DNA of 50,132 bases from Clostridia bacterium (GCA_025210555.1 JAOARL010000003.1:1-50132), one strand, 5' to 3'; positions 17,398 to 26,860 are shown, numbered from the stretch's first letter. Notes: a model not told the origin generated them from the letters alone. Program-made: numbers and translations.

Positions 17398-18411
17398 CTA
17401 AGCCTTTCTCTCTAAGAATAACATTGATCCAACATACATTATCATAGCTATTATTATTGCTATTTTATATTGTATAGCCCCTGTTGTTGAATAGAATTTA
17501 ATCGCTTCTTCACCTAATGCATGTTCATTAAAAATTTCTATTCCTCTTATACTAAATGGTATAAGCAATGATAACAATATATATGATCTTGTTGCTGCCG
17601 TTAAGTCTTTTTGATTTTCTATAGATACTAATATATCTTCTGTTGCTGACTCAAATTGATGTTTTATAGTCTCGCTTCCACCTTTGAAGTGAGCTTGCTT
17701 TATTAGATTTAAAAGCAATGTTAAATATTCATTTTTATATGTCTTTTCTATATCATCAAAAACCCTATCTATTTCTGACATATCATTTTTCTTAAGCACA
17801 TCGTATATTTTTCTCATTTCTCTTTTTATAGACTTATCAAAATCTCCCATTGATATATTAATAGCCTTTAATATATTTCCAGTATTTATATATCTACTGT
17901 TAAGTATTTTAAAAGTATCTGGAAGTTGTCTTGTAAAATGAGATATCGCCATTAATGAGAATACATACATTATTAGTACTAAGAATCCAAATGCTAACCC
18001 TATTGTGAATAATGCTACATACCAAACAGTTATCTTAGAAGGCATAAATAACATTAACATTATAAGAGCAAACACAAATGTTCCAAGCCCTAACATTGTT
18101 GCATATTCCATATTTTTCTCTTTCGAGTACTGAGTATACATACCTATTTTTACAGCTAGATTTGATAATATTTTTTCCATAAATTTAATCTTTTTCAAAT
18201 CTCTTGTTAAATATGTAAAGAATCCCTTTTTATTCTTTTTAATCAAGTACTCTCTCTTCTTTTGGTTATACTTTATTTGAGCTTTAATATAAGTCCAAAC
18301 ATATATAGCCGCAACAAAGAGTAATACTATATAAAAGAAATTAGTACTCAAAAACGATGATAGGTTTGTTAAATTAGAAATAACACCTACCCCTTGAGCT
18401 GATCCACCCAT
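17398..18411 (-). CDS. tadB: TadB-like pilus assembly platform protein
   Basis: The roughly 337-residue integral membrane protein has an N-terminal helix (FFYIVLLFVAAIYVW), a pair of helices near residues 105-165, and C-terminal helices (KIAIIIAMIMYVGSMLFLE). The cytoplasmic T2SF-type domain includes LLLNLIKQAHFKGGSETIKH, typical of TadB proteins. It sits directly after the TadA ATPase gene and before tadC, the standard Tad order. The ATG at 18411 is preferred to a GTG at 18420, because that GTG is part of the AGGTGAG ribosome binding site. Role: platform for pilin insertion driven by TadA. Confidence 0.75.
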   Translation of the reverse strand: MGGSAQGVGVISNLTNLSSFLSTNFFYIVLLFVAAIYVWTYIKAQIKYNQKKREYLIKKNKKGFFTYLTRDLKKIKFMEKILSNLAVKIGMYTQYSKEKNMEYATMLGLGTFVFALIMLMLFMPSKITVWYVALFTIGLAFGFLVLIMYVFSLMAISHFTRQLPDTFKILNSRYINTGNILKAINISMGDFDKSIKREMRKIYDVLKKNDMSEIDRVFDDIEKTYKNEYLTLLLNLIKQAHFKGGSETIKHQFESATEDILVSIENQKDLTAATRSYILLSLLIPFSIRGIEIFNEHALGEEAIKFYSTTGAIQYKIAIIIAMIMYVGSMLFLERKA

Positions 18412-18420
18412 TCTTCTCAC

Positions 18421-20097
18421 CTACTTTATTTTTGATTGTTCAAGTTTAAATTTTTCTTTAAAGTTATTTATTGTTTCTTTTGAAACATATTTTGATACTT
18501 TGCTAAAATACGCATCTGTTGGTAAGTTAACAGGTATCCAAACATTTTTGTCTCTATCAAATCTTACAATTTCATTATATACATAATACTTACTATATAA
18601 GTATTTTGATATTGCCATTTGTGTCATATTCATTAGATTGTCAATTTTATCTTTTAATGTTCCATTCAATACTGGATCCATCTTATGATCTTGAGGAATA
18701 TATACAACTTCTACTATATTTTCAACTATTATTCTACCGTTATCAAGCTTAGCTAAGTGAACTACTAAATCTACCCCTCTAGCAATATCCGCTTCTGCTA
18801 TATCACTATCGTTATACATATCCGTTCTCATCATAAGGTTACGTAAGTTAACAACCGTTTCAAATGGTGAAAGTGAATGCAGTGTTGCCCCTACCCCAGA
18901 GTTAAGACGTAAGCTGGCATTTACTAGTTCAGCTACCTCATCTGGTTGAGTTATCTCCCCTACATATAATACATCTCTCGCCATCTTAAGCATTATTGCA
19001 AATGAGTTTTTAAGGTTTACCTGCTCATTTTCTATAATAGTTAAAACATTTTTCCAAGGATATTTCTTTTTAGCTTGAAGCTCATCCTGTTTATCCAGAA
19101 CTCCAATCCCCCAAATATTGGGAACTTTTTCCATCATAGCTAGCATGAATGTAGACTTACCAACACCCATGTCAGATCCTGTAACGAAGTGAGATCCTCT
19201 TCCTGTTTGATTTATCATAATCATGTCATACATTAAATCATTTATTGTGTTGTATCTATCTCTCATCTCTTCTAAATTAATTTTATCTAAGTTGAATATA
19301 CGTTCATTGTAATACAAAGATCCTGAATCTGGAGTCGACTTAAATCCAGCAACCGTAATACGGCTTGAGTTAAGTTTTGATGTAACAAGAACCGGAGTCT
19401 GCTCATCATAGTTGTCTGCAGATTTTTGAGTTGTCTTCTTTTGTATATTCATTATTATACTTTCATTTCTGAAATGTAAAAACTTAAGATGTATTTTTCT
19501 ACCTCTAAAAACAATATAAATATAGTCTTTATCAATTATACCAATCTCATTTATATCATGATATTGAAGTGTATCTATACAATCTTGTCCATATTCTTTT
19601 GAATATATCATAGAAGCGATTAATTTAACTTTTGTTGAAAGTTCTTTAAAATGTTCTTTTATTGCAACTTCTTCTTTTATTACTACATCTAAAAGCATTT
19701 CATCATCAATACACGGAAACTCAACTTGCTTCTCCATATTTTCATTAGTATAAAAATGATTAACTAAAACTTGCTTTAAATCATAAACATCTAAAAGCAT
19801 TTCGAACAACACTTCTATACTATTATTTTTTATTGTATGGAAATCAACATAATTTGTAATATTATTATCTGTCAAATTATACTTTTGCATTAAAAGTCTT
19901 GAATATTGATTAACTAAATAAGCTTTTGCTGATCTATCTCCTAAAGATGCTTTATCTTTAAGCTCAGTGTAAAGTCTTATATCATTTTCAGCTTCTTCTC
20001 TTTTAATTTTAAATATCTCCATGTACTGATCTGGATCACCCAGAATAGCATCTAATTCTTTTGCCATACTGACAAAAGATACTGAATCTAGTAACAT
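18421..20097 (-). CDS. tadA: TadA-type secretion ATPase (VirB11/PulE superfamily)
   Basis: This is the hexameric motor that powers Flp/Tad pilus assembly from the cytoplasm. The 558 residues show Walker A as GSDMGVGKST (Lys314), an Asp-box-like region with VGEITQPDEV (Glu381), and the His box GATLHS (His407), all in the correct order. The N-terminal half (about 250 residues) is the variable helical domain. GAGGTG lies upstream of the ATG. It precedes tadB and tadC and follows a ParA-like gene by 16 bases. All catalytic residues I can recognise are present, so it should be active. VirB11 of type IV secretion belongs to the same superfamily, but the neighbours favour TadA. Confidence 0.88.
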   Translation of the reverse strand: MLLDSVSFVSMAKELDAILGDPDQYMEIFKIKREEAENDIRLYTELKDKASLGDRSAKAYLVNQYSRLLMQKYNLTDNNITNYVDFHTIKNNSIEVLFEMLLDVYDLKQVLVNHFYTNENMEKQVEFPCIDDEMLLDVVIKEEVAIKEHFKELSTKVKLIASMIYSKEYGQDCIDTLQYHDINEIGIIDKDYIYIVFRGRKIHLKFLHFRNESIIMNIQKKTTQKSADNYDEQTPVLVTSKLNSSRITVAGFKSTPDSGSLYYNERIFNLDKINLEEMRDRYNTINDLMYDMIMINQTGRGSHFVTGSDMGVGKSTFMLAMMEKVPNIWGIGVLDKQDELQAKKKYPWKNVLTIIENEQVNLKNSFAIMLKMARDVLYVGEITQPDEVAELVNASLRLNSGVGATLHSLSPFETVVNLRNLMMRTDMYNDSDIAEADIARGVDLVVHLAKLDNGRIIVENIVEVVYIPQDHKMDPVLNGTLKDKIDNLMNMTQMAISKYLYSKYYVYNEIVRFDRDKNVWIPVNLPTDAYFSKVSKYVSKETINNFKEKFKLEQSKIK

Positions 20098-20113
20098 TTA
20101 ATCACCTCTAAAT

Positions 20114-20977
20114 TTATCTCATAAAATATCTTCTTATAAGCTTAAGCTTATACTTTTTAAACATCTCAACCCATCTCTTGGCTGCACTTTTTTTTCTTTT
20201 TAATACCTTCTCTTTTAATACATAATTTGTATGTTTTCTAAATATGTACTCTACTATTTTTTCCATTTGGAATGTATAAGCTACATCTTCTATTCTTGTA
20301 CCTAATACAAAATTAAGTATTGACCCATAATTACACTCATTTATAAGGTCTAAGTTAAAGTCTAAGGTAAACACAGGCGAATCAAAGCCCATGTCCCTTA
20401 TCTCTTTCTTTATTTGTGTAACTTGATATTCAAGTTTTGCATAATCATATTTTTCAAAATATCTATTAACTACGAAAATTACTCTTTCTTTATGCTTTTT
20501 ATATCCTTCTATTTCGTCTATAAGCTTAACTACGCTCTTTATTGGATTAAGTACAACTATTATTGCATTTGATTTTTCAAAAAACATTTCTGAAGTTCTA
20601 TTATCTCCACTTATAGTATCTATTATTGCAAATTTATAAATTTCATTTGCATATTCCATAAGTGCCTTTATATTATCTTCTGTTACTTCAAAAAATCTAT
20701 GCGCCGCCATAATATCAATATTAAATTTAAGTTTCTTTACACAAGTTTCAAACGAATCTCTAGATAACAAACCTGAATTATGCAAGTTTATAAAATCGTC
20801 TAACCCTTTTGTAAAGTGAGCATCACTTAAGTAGTTTTCTATGTCTTTACAATATTTATTTATATCTACGAATATTATTTGTTCATTTTTTAAAATTTTT
20901 GTTATCATTGCCCCTATATTTATGGCAGTCACCGTTTGACCTAATCCTTTTCTTGGAGCCGTTACCGAAATAAGCAA
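20114..20977 (-). CDS. ParA/MinD-like protein with altered P-loop
   Basis: The fold is that of deviant-Walker ATPases (ParA, MinD, TadZ). The protein is 287 residues. The P-loop reads APRKGLGQTV, keeping the signature lysine (Lys10) but with Gln14 where the phosphate-binding lysine is expected, so ATP hydrolysis is doubtful. Further family traits are IIFVDINKY, KFAIIDTISGD and a late VVLNP. The basic C-terminal tail (KRKKSAAKRW...KLIRRYF) could bind membrane or DNA. The start is TTG with AGAGGTG six bases before it; a stop lies just upstream. It is located between the CpaB-like gene and tadA. A structural polar-localisation role, like that of TadZ, is inferred. Confidence 0.65.
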   Translation of the reverse strand: MLISVTAPRKGLGQTVTAINIGAMITKILKNEQIIFVDINKYCKDIENYLSDAHFTKGLDDFINLHNSGLLSRDSFETCVKKLKFNIDIMAAHRFFEVTEDNIKALMEYANEIYKFAIIDTISGDNRTSEMFFEKSNAIIVVLNPIKSVVKLIDEIEGYKKHKERVIFVVNRYFEKYDYAKLEYQVTQIKKEIRDMGFDSPVFTLDFNLDLINECNYGSILNFVLGTRIEDVAYTFQMEKIVEYIFRKHTNYVLKEKVLKRKKSAAKRWVEMFKKYKLKLIRRYFMR

Positions 20978-20996
20978 TTTTCACACCTCTTCCATA

Positions 20997-22001
20997 TTAA
21001 TTGTTAAGTGGAAAGTTTCCATTTGGCATAGTTGTAGCTGGCTTTGCAGCTGCATCTGCTGCTGCTTGAGCATCTAAAGCCTTTTTTACAGCACTTGATA
21101 AATCTATATCTTTTTGGCTATACCACTTTATAAACATCTTATCTGAATATTTCATTCTCTTGAATGAAGCTATTTGACTGTCTATTGTTCCACTTGAAGT
21201 TCTTTCAATACTATCCATAATTGCTAAAACTAAGTTCTTTGCTTGCTCATAACTAAATGTTACTCTTGCAGCTGGTTGTTCAGAGTTATTATACTTTCTA
21301 AGTTCTAACTTTCCTAAACCTTCTGCCATATTTAAATCTCTATATTCTTTTTCATTTACTGATAGAATTATTATTGCCGGATCATTAGTACCACTTTCAT
21401 CTGGAGCAATTAATTTTTCTACTCTTTTCTTAGCTGCAACAACTTCATAAGCACCATTTTCAAGGTTTACTAAAACGTCTACTTCTTGTCCTTCTTCAAG
21501 AGTTCCTGCTAAGAAGTTTGACACTTCATAATCTTTAAGTTTTTCATCGTTAGTTGCCCAAGATTTTCCTGAATTATCAATACTGCTTCTTAATATTTGT
21601 TCTTTTGCACTTAATGTTTCAGTTGTAAATTTCCCTTTAAGTCTAGCATTTTCAATTAATTCTTGCTTAACTCTACTTCTAGTACTCTTTTTACCTACAT
21701 CATCATTTAAAAAATATCCTGTATCTAATGTCGCTGTTATAGCTCCTTTTACTAAGAAACCTTCTACGTCATCTTTTGGAACTAACATTACATCAATTGA
21801 ATTGTTTATAATATCCTCTGTAATTCTTGTGCTTTGCTCAATTTCATTTGTTGCTGTTAATACCCATACAGCATCTTCCTTAAATGTCTTTTCCATTTCT
21901 ATTCTTACTTGTGGAATTCTTACCTCATTATAATAGAAGAATATTCCCGTTATTAGAACTAGAAAGAATGCAATAATTAAGTACGATCTTTGTTTTTTCA
22001 T
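20997..22001 (-). CDS. CpaB/RcpC-like SAF-domain pilus assembly protein
   Basis: The protein has about 334 residues, one N-terminal membrane helix (RSYLIIAFFLVLITGIFFYY) and an extracytoplasmic SAF-like part (ITEDIINNSIDVMLVPKDDV), followed by a beta-rich domain and an Ala/Pro-rich tail. CpaB/RcpC proteins act in the envelope at the pilus channel; in Gram-positive cells there is no secretin partner, so this one probably works at the membrane-wall interface. The ATG at 22001 has GGAG eight bases before it; a GTG at 22010 lies too close to the same site. It sits between two ParA-like genes in the Tad block. Confidence 0.65.
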   Translation of the reverse strand: MKKQRSYLIIAFFLVLITGIFFYYNEVRIPQVRIEMEKTFKEDAVWVLTATNEIEQSTRITEDIINNSIDVMLVPKDDVEGFLVKGAITATLDTGYFLNDDVGKKSTRSRVKQELIENARLKGKFTTETLSAKEQILRSSIDNSGKSWATNDEKLKDYEVSNFLAGTLEEGQEVDVLVNLENGAYEVVAAKKRVEKLIAPDESGTNDPAIIILSVNEKEYRDLNMAEGLGKLELRKYNNSEQPAARVTFSYEQAKNLVLAIMDSIERTSSGTIDSQIASFKRMKYSDKMFIKWYSQKDIDLSSAVKKALDAQAAADAAAKPATTMPNGNFPLNN

Positions 22002-22039
22002 ATTTACCACTCCTTATGTTTTTTTGACATTAATTTTTG

Positions 22040-24160
22040 TTAATTAAATAAATTTTTAACTTTTCTTCTCATGTTAAAACTTATTTTACTACAAAAATTA
22101 ACATATTCTTGTTTTTCTTTCTTGTTTAAGTATTCGTAACTTGGATTTCTATTTGCTAAACCTTTAAGCATAGCTTCATTATTTCCAGTAATCACATGCA
22201 AGTCCTTTATATTAATATTGGCATCATTTAAAATGTCACCAATAGTATTGTTTATATCATAATTATAAATTTCATGATAATCATTTACAACTACAACTAT
22301 GTTTTTAACACTATTTTTAATATTATTTATATACTGCTTGTGTTTGAATTTCTTTAATTCATTTTGATTTATTACAAGTATTACTAAATCTGAATTTAAT
22401 AATATTTCCCTTTGAACTTTCAAATCTAACTCACTTGAAACATCTATAATTAATTTTTCTTGAATACTTCTTTCTTGTTCTATAAGTCTAATTATATCAC
22501 AGCCATCAAACCTTGTCATTATCTCTGGATGCTCTGAATATACATATAAATTTTTTGTTATTTTTTGCTTTAATTTTGTTACATCATCACTTACTTTTAA
22601 TAAACTCATTGAATTAGCATAATTTTTTGGAAAATGGTAATAAATATCTTTGTGCTTATAATCAGAGTCTACAAGAACTACCCTTTCTCCATTTTCACTA
22701 AGCACCCATGCAATATTTGTTGCCAGATTTGTTTTTCCTATTCCTGATGCTCCAATTATTGATATAGTTTTAATCTGTTCTAATTCATATTCTGTATAAC
22801 CCTTATATTTTTTTGGCTTAACCAACTTTTTTCTAATTATCTTTTCATTTTCTGTAAAATTAGCTAATCCATCTTTTATCATTGCATATGTATGTTCATT
22901 AGATATACTATTTATATTTTTAATTTCTCTTTGATGCTTTCTAAGTTCTTTTTCAAGCTCCAGAACATCTATATTATCTTTTTTTACTATTGTTTCATTT
23001 ATAGTTTCCATAATATCTCTACTTTTAAGTTCATCTAGCATAACTAACTCTGCCGTTTTTATATCTGATGTATAATAAACGGTATTTTTAAGTAATAATT
23101 CATTCTCTATGAATTCTATATTTCTAGCAGAATAGCTTTTACTATATTTTTCATTTTCGTTCTTATATTCTTCTATACCTAAAACTGCTGATTTTAAAAC
23201 ATAATCATCAGATAAGTTGTTAAGAATAGTTTCATTCTCTTCTAGTTGATTAACCATATATATATCTTTTTGATTATCAACATTACTTATTGAACTAGCA
23301 ATCTCGTCTATCTTCTCTAATTCTTCTACCCTTACTTTCTGATTATCAATGTACTCTACTAGTATTTCTTCATCTTTTTGATTTTCTATAAATTCAACAT
23401 TTTCTCTGATGTAATCTGTCTTTTCTAAGTCATCTAAGATGCCTAGTTCATTTTCATAAGTATATGCTATGTTTTCGTTTTTGATATTTTCAACAAAGTT
23501 TATTGTTTTTTCAACATTATCCACATTTTCCAGCTTGTCTAATGTTAATAAGTAATCTTCCTTTGCCCTATTTGTGATATCTTCTTTTATATTTATTATA
23601 CTATCTATAGCCTTTGCTATTTCATCTTTATAATTAAGTTCTTCTATTTTAGATTCATCTTTATATATTACACTATACGTTTCAGGTTCCACTATCATTC
23701 TTATATTTTTAAGAACTTCTGGTTCGTCTTCATATAATTCCAAAGAATCAATAGCATGATCTTTATTACTATCTTGATAAAAGAATATTTCACCGTTAAT
23801 CATAAAAGATATATGTGACATAAATTCAATTTCTTCTTCAGTATCATCTTCTACTTTTGCAACTTCTTCAATATATTCTTTTACCTCTTTTATGACCTCT
23901 TCTTCTTTTGAAGTTATGAAGTTACTATTAATATATTGATCCTTTTCATCATCTTTTTCTGAATTATTTGCTTTGTTTTCATACAATTCATCAAAACTAC
24001 TTACTTCACTACTTTGTTTTGTATTTGAAATACTTTTGCTATATTTCATTATAGCTATTGTTAAAGCTAGCACCGTAAATATAATTTTCAGATCAACTAC
24101 TTCATCTATTTTAGAAAGTAAAATGCTCCAACCATGTAAAGCATTTATAAGTATTTCCAC
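22040..24160 (-). CDS. membrane-attached protein with C-terminal ParA/TadZ-like ATPase
   Basis: The 706-residue protein has a GTG start. An N-terminal hydrophobic stretch (LKIIFTVLALTIAIM, about residues 24-40) may anchor it. A long acidic Glu/Asn/Lys-rich helical middle (residues about 60-440) has no recognised domain. The C-terminal 240 residues form a ParA-type ATPase: GASGIGKTNLATN (Lys476), RVVLVDSDYKHKD and KLIIDVSSELD, here with an ordinary P-loop Lys. Its closest relative in the window is the 692-residue protein encoded at 24179-26257, whose ATPase shares the DxDxxxKDIxxHF pattern. It may localise or recruit the machine; that is inference from TadZ. Confidence 0.6.
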   Translation of the reverse strand: MEILINALHGWSILLSKIDEVVDLKIIFTVLALTIAIMKYSKSISNTKQSSEVSSFDELYENKANNSEKDDEKDQYINSNFITSKEEEVIKEVKEYIEEVAKVEDDTEEEIEFMSHISFMINGEIFFYQDSNKDHAIDSLELYEDEPEVLKNIRMIVEPETYSVIYKDESKIEELNYKDEIAKAIDSIINIKEDITNRAKEDYLLTLDKLENVDNVEKTINFVENIKNENIAYTYENELGILDDLEKTDYIRENVEFIENQKDEEILVEYIDNQKVRVEELEKIDEIASSISNVDNQKDIYMVNQLEENETILNNLSDDYVLKSAVLGIEEYKNENEKYSKSYSARNIEFIENELLLKNTVYYTSDIKTAELVMLDELKSRDIMETINETIVKKDNIDVLELEKELRKHQREIKNINSISNEHTYAMIKDGLANFTENEKIIRKKLVKPKKYKGYTEYELEQIKTISIIGASGIGKTNLATNIAWVLSENGERVVLVDSDYKHKDIYYHFPKNYANSMSLLKVSDDVTKLKQKITKNLYVYSEHPEIMTRFDGCDIIRLIEQERSIQEKLIIDVSSELDLKVQREILLNSDLVILVINQNELKKFKHKQYINNIKNSVKNIVVVVNDYHEIYNYDINNTIGDILNDANINIKDLHVITGNNEAMLKGLANRNPSYEYLNKKEKQEYVNFCSKISFNMRRKVKNLFN

Positions 24161-24178
24161 AGTAAGAGCACCTCTTTT

Positions 24179-26257
24179 CTATTGATTGTCTTTTTTTGTT
24201 AAATTTAAGAAGTCAAATATTTTCTTCAATGCGCTTTCTTCTTCTTGCGGCATATAATAAAAATTCATGATTTTCTTAATATCTTCTATTACTTTATTGT
24301 CTGTTTGATCTGTCGCTGGTTCTCTTGCTATCAATCCTTCTAGTATTGATTTATTATCTTCAGATACTGTAAATACATTTGTTACAGGTATGTCAAAAGT
24401 TGCATACTCATCAATTTCAATATCTCCAAAAAAGTTCTTTATTGTTTTAGAGTTTAAAAATTTAAGATCTTCGTATTTATTTATAATTACATCAACATTA
24501 TTATTTAAATACTTACTATACTTAAATAATTTTTGAGGTAATCTATTCATAATATTTACTCTTTGATCAACTACTATTAATGTGTTATCTGCAATTTCTA
24601 ATATATCATTAACGTAATCCGTATCTAAATGCTTACCTATGTCAATTATAACAACTTGTGATTCTTTTTTTGCAGTTGTTACAAGCTTGACTAAGTCATA
24701 CTTTGTAATTTCAACATCTTTATCCTTATGCTCTGAGAAAACTTTTAAGTTTTCATTAATATCTTGACCATAATCCATAATTCTACTATGATCACCAATA
24801 TTGCTCATACATCCAACATAATCTTTATTAAAATGGAAGAATATATCTTTATTTTCAAAATCTGTATCTATTAACACTGTACTTATATTTGCTTTACTAA
24901 ACTCATTTGCAAGATTGACAGCTATTGTTGTTTTACCCGTTGACTCTGGACTTAAAACAGCAAACACCTTTGTATAATCAGTTGGAACCTTATATACTTT
25001 TTCCTGCTCAATTTCTCTCATTATGCGAGTCTCTTCAAGCTTTTTTTGTTTTTCTTCTAACTCTTTTTGTTTTCTCTCATATTCTTTTTGGACTTTTTCA
25101 AGTTCCATTTGTTTAGATTGCATTTCTCTTTGTAATTGGTTTCTAAGTTCTGTTTCGCTTTCTATTGAAACTGTACTTGAATGTTTCGCAAGATCACTTA
25201 TTTTCTTTTTAGCTTCTTCAAGTTCTCTTTTTTCTCTTTCAAGCTTATCTTTATATTCCGCTTCAAGCTCTGCTTTTATTTTTTCTTCATTTGCTTTTGA
25301 TGCAGCTTTAGCTTCTTCAAGTTCTTTTTTCTCTTTTTCAAGTTTTTCTCTATATTCCGCTTCTACTTTAGCTGCAACTTCAGCTTTAACTTTTTCAGCA
25401 TCTTCTTTTATTTTATCTATTCTTGTTTTTTCTTCTTCAATCTCTACTCTTCTTTGCTCTAATTCTTTTTCAAGCGCTAATCTTATTTCTCTTTCTTTTT
25501 CTAATTCTTCTTTAGGTAAATTTGAATGCGAATTAACATTTTCTTCTAACTGTTTAAGATATTTTTCTTTTTCTGCAAGTTCTTGCTCTTTTTGATTCAT
25601 TTCATCTTCAAGCGCTTTTCTTAATTCTTCTTCTTTTTTCTTTTGAGCTTCAACAGCATTCTTTTGCATATCTTCTATTTCTTTTTGACGAGTTTCAAGT
25701 TCCTGTTGTTTTTTTAAAATTTCAGCTTCTAAAACTTCTCTAAGTTCATTAACTCTTTGTTGTTGCTGTTTATCTGTTTCTTCAGCCATTTCTTCGATTT
25801 GCTTTTGTCTCTCTTCAAGTTCTTGTTGCTTTCTCTCTATCTCTTCTTGCTCTTTTTCAAGCATTTCAGAGAAGTTGATTTTTTCATCGTCAACTTCTCC
25901 GTTTACTCTTAAGAACATTCTTTTATTATCCGCAAATGTTTTAGGATTATCTACTGCTTCAATGATTTTATTAACATCAATAGGGTCAAAAACTAAATCA
26001 TAGATAGCATATCTAAAACACATTCTTACTTCTGCTACTGCGTCTTCTTCAGTTAAATATATTATTCTTGTATTCTTTTGTCTTAAATAAAGGATTAGAT
26101 GCTCCATCTCAACATTTCCTACTAAATGTCTTGAAAGTATTACTATATCAAACGGGTTCTTTTGTAAAAACTCTCTATAGTTAACTATTTGCGAGTCTTT
26201 AAGCACCTCATTTAATTTTTTATCGAGCATATCATATCCTGTTGCTATAGCTATCAT
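24179..26257 (-). CDS. TadZ/CpaE-like protein with receiver-like domain, long coiled coil and ATPase
   Basis: TadZ/CpaE proteins have an atypical receiver domain and a ParA-like ATPase and direct pilus localisation. Here the N-terminal 120 residues resemble such a receiver (PFDIVILSRHL, RIIYLTEEDAV, YAIYDLVFDPIDV). Residues about 130-410 are a highly charged Glu/Lys/Gln coiled coil (EEIERKQQELEERQKQIEEM and repeats), and the ATPase follows with SPESTGKTTIAVN (Lys442) and STVLIDTDFENKD. The coiled-coil insertion between receiver and ATPase is unusual for the family and could span tens of nanometres. It is the first gene of the Tad section, with a candidate promoter and phased repeats just upstream. 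Confidence 0.75.
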   Translation of the reverse strand: MIAIATGYDMLDKKLNEVLKDSQIVNYREFLQKNPFDIVILSRHLVGNVEMEHLILYLRQKNTRIIYLTEEDAVAEVRMCFRYAIYDLVFDPIDVNKIIEAVDNPKTFADNKRMFLRVNGEVDDEKINFSEMLEKEQEEIERKQQELEERQKQIEEMAEETDKQQQQRVNELREVLEAEILKKQQELETRQKEIEDMQKNAVEAQKKKEEELRKALEDEMNQKEQELAEKEKYLKQLEENVNSHSNLPKEELEKEREIRLALEKELEQRRVEIEEEKTRIDKIKEDAEKVKAEVAAKVEAEYREKLEKEKKELEEAKAASKANEEKIKAELEAEYKDKLEREKRELEEAKKKISDLAKHSSTVSIESETELRNQLQREMQSKQMELEKVQKEYERKQKELEEKQKKLEETRIMREIEQEKVYKVPTDYTKVFAVLSPESTGKTTIAVNLANEFSKANISTVLIDTDFENKDIFFHFNKDYVGCMSNIGDHSRIMDYGQDINENLKVFSEHKDKDVEITKYDLVKLVTTAKKESQVVIIDIGKHLDTDYVNDILEIADNTLIVVDQRVNIMNRLPQKLFKYSKYLNNNVDVIINKYEDLKFLNSKTIKNFFGDIEIDEYATFDIPVTNVFTVSEDNKSILEGLIAREPATDQTDNKVIEDIKKIMNFYYMPQEEESALKKIFDFLNLTKKDNQ

Positions 26258-26281
26258 TTAACACATTCCCCTTTCTTTGCA

Positions 26282-26311
26282 TAACTCTCTTTATTATACC
26301 GTAACTCTCTT
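26282..26311 (-). promoter_or_regulatory. candidate promoter with two phased direct repeats
   Basis: The gap of 75 bases before the TadZ-like gene contains TATAAT (minus strand, 26293-26298). It is flanked by two copies of the ten-base repeat AAGAGAGTTA (complements of 26282-26291 and 26302-26311), exactly 20 bases apart, about two helical turns. The -35 region (near TTTTAA) is weak. This looks like an activator- or repressor-controlled promoter for the Tad section; no regulator is identified. Confidence 0.5.
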
Positions 26312-26332
26312 AATTTTAAAAGACTTTGCTAC

Positions 26333-26860
26333 TTATTCTACTATTTTTATTATCTTTCCATTTTTATCTAAAATAAATGTGAAAATATTTTCTTCGACAC
26401 TTTCTTCTTCTACTGCTGCCACATCTTTAATATCATCATTTTCAAATTCTTCAAACATCACTTTTACTTCATATGTTCCATCTTTTTTTAATACATTATC
26501 AATAACAGAAACCGTATCTTCATTTATAAAATCAAACCTATCGAATATTTCATCTGCAGTATTATTTGAAGTGTCAAATAATTCTAAAACTGCTGCGTCT
26601 TTATTCGAAACAAACAATATAAAATTATTTACTGTTACTTGCATAAGAATGTAGTTTTCTAAATTATCTCCTTGATGTTTTTCAACCTCACTAACATAAT
26701 TTTCTTTTATATTTTCAATTATCTCATTTTCAACTCTTCTACTTCTAAACTTCCCAAATATTACTAACAATAGTACAAGTACAGCTACGGTTATTCCCAT
26801 TATTAATTTCAAGTTTTTTCTTATAGCTATTTTGAAACTCATTTTTTTAAAACTATTCAT
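26333..26860 (-). CDS. small single-pass membrane protein, VirB8-like position
   Basis: I do not recognise the family. The 175 residues start with a basic tail, then a membrane helix (LIMGITVAVLVLLLVIFG, about residues 19-37), then a soluble extracellular domain of about 135 residues ending in beta-like FTFILDKNGKIIKIVE. Topology, size and placement after a VirB6-like gene resemble VirB8/TcpC-type T4SS proteins (short cytoplasmic tail, one helix, NTF2-like domain), but this is only structural analogy. Its ATG overlaps the end of the NlpC-fusion gene by eight bases, so the two are coupled. Confidence 0.5.
   Translation of the reverse strand: MNSFKKMSFKIAIRKNLKLIMGITVAVLVLLLVIFGKFRSRRVENEIIENIKENYVSEVEKHQGDNLENYILMQVTVNNFILFVSNKDAAVLELFDTSNNTADEIFDRFDFINEDTVSVIDNVLKKDGTYEVKVMFEEFENDDIKDVAAVEEESVEENIFTFILDKNGKIIKIVE

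Noticed and set aside
18421-20097. Assignment of the ATPase as VirB11 of the type IV secretion set
   Set aside because: It belongs to the same superfamily, but it lies directly before TadB- and TadC-like genes and next to ParA-like genes, the standard Tad order, and Gram-positive T4SS usually lack VirB11.
25023-25595. 190-residue Ser/Phe-rich plus-strand frame
   Set aside because: It is the antisense shadow of the coiled coil in the TadZ-like gene; Glu/Lys codons read backwards give Ser/Phe.
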